12,689 nucleotides of DNA from JAYZVT01 sp050248375. Its GTDB lineage: Bacteria > Pseudomonadota > Alphaproteobacteria > Rhizobiales > Methyloligellaceae. Every line of letters begins with the position of its first letter. Position 1 is the first letter of the stretch. Shown here piece after piece: positions 12,553-12,689 of the stretch. Position numbers and translations under genes: made by a program. The notes under the pieces are model-generated. The model was not told where the DNA came from, did no database searches, and saw only the letters and a program-made list of their open reading frames with translations. The DNA lies in the NCBI GenBank assembly GCA_050248375.1, contig JBFWSL010000078.1, forward strand, positions 1-12,689. Reading direction: 5' to 3'.

Positions 12553-12689
12553 ATGAGCGAGAAAAAATACAGGAAGGTCGCCTACTACCCCGGCTGCGCG
12601 CTGGAAGGTACCGGCCACGCCTACAACCGCTCCACCAAGGCGGTCGGCAAGGCACTGGGTCTGGAACTGGAAGAGGTGAAGAACTGGAA
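12553..12689 (+). CDS. hdrB2: sHdr complex CCG-domain subunit HdrB2 (5' part only)
   Basis: The first 45 codons of a gene cut by the right edge. The N-terminus VAYYPGCALEGT (residues 9-20) is the classic start of an HdrB CCG domain, with Cys15 as first cluster ligand, and the reading continues into LELEEVKNW, where the CC pair would normally follow. In contrast to HdrB1 it has no long N-terminal extension. The position after hdrC2 and this motif identify it as HdrB2, the catalytic subunit of the second arm. GAGGA lies 7 nt before the ATG. Confidence 0.92.
   Translation, partial: MSEKKYRKVAYYPGCALEGTGHAYNRSTKAVGKALGLELEEVKNW

Noticed and set aside
1..12689. CRISPR arrays, insertion sequences, tRNA or rRNA genes, attachment sites.
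   Set aside because: No regularly spaced repeats, transposase-like frames with terminal inverted repeats, or RNA gene signatures were seen; the window is almost fully explained by protein genes.

Overview
The window is GC-rich, densely packed bacterial DNA. It is most likely from an alphaproteobacterium of the Hyphomicrobium/Rhizobiales type; this is inferred from gene content and composition, as no phylogenetic marker is present. Its core is a sulfur-oxidation locus of the sulfur-oxidizing heterodisulfide reductase-like (sHdr) type, together with its dedicated lipoate-assembly genes.

Layout. Positions 1-1304 (minus) hold the first 434 residues of a type I polyketide synthase-like protein, a complete ketosynthase domain that runs off the left edge. 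Next, also on the minus strand, is tusA (1379-1612), a sulfur carrier whose only well-placed start is an ATT codon. An AT-rich divergent region (about 1613-1759) separates tusA from a plus-strand zinc deacetylase-family (HDAC/AcuC-like) gene at 1760-2881. A lipoate-assembly operon follows: two radical SAM proteins (2946-3983 and 3997-5310; LipS1/LipS2 type), a two-domain lipoate-protein ligase of sLpl(AB) type (5320-6411), and a class I glutamine amidotransferase-fold protein whose nucleophile cysteine is replaced by glycine (6408-7103). After an AT-rich promoter region (7104-7288) comes the sulfur-oxidation operon: a DsrE-family sulfurtransferase (7289-7666), hdrC1 (7689-8441), hdrB1 (8482-9840), hdrA (9837-10886), the conserved sHdr-associated 'hyp' gene (10900-11769), hdrC2 (11784-12542), and the start of hdrB2 (from 12553, cut by the right edge).

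How the genes work together (known family biology plus inference). TusA and the DsrE protein pass sulfane sulfur as cysteine persulfide towards the cytoplasmic sHdr complex (HdrC1-B1-A-Hyp-C2-B2), which oxidises it using a lipoate-binding protein (LbpA) as cofactor carrier. The ligase loads octanoate or lipoate onto LbpA, and the two radical SAM proteins insert the sulfur atoms. No lbpA gene is visible here; it presumably lies beyond hdrB2 or elsewhere.

The least expected points are these. A near-identical 16-bp element fills the promoter spacer in three separate intergenic regions, suggesting one shared regulator for tusA, the HDAC-like gene, the lip genes and dsrE-hdr. The amidotransferase-like protein appears catalytically dead. 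The tusA start is ATT. The first radical SAM gene is predicted to have a leaderless transcript. HdrB1 has lost several cluster-ligand cysteines. The HDAC-like deacylase at the head of a lipoylation operon could act on an acyl-lysine such as lipoyl-lysine.
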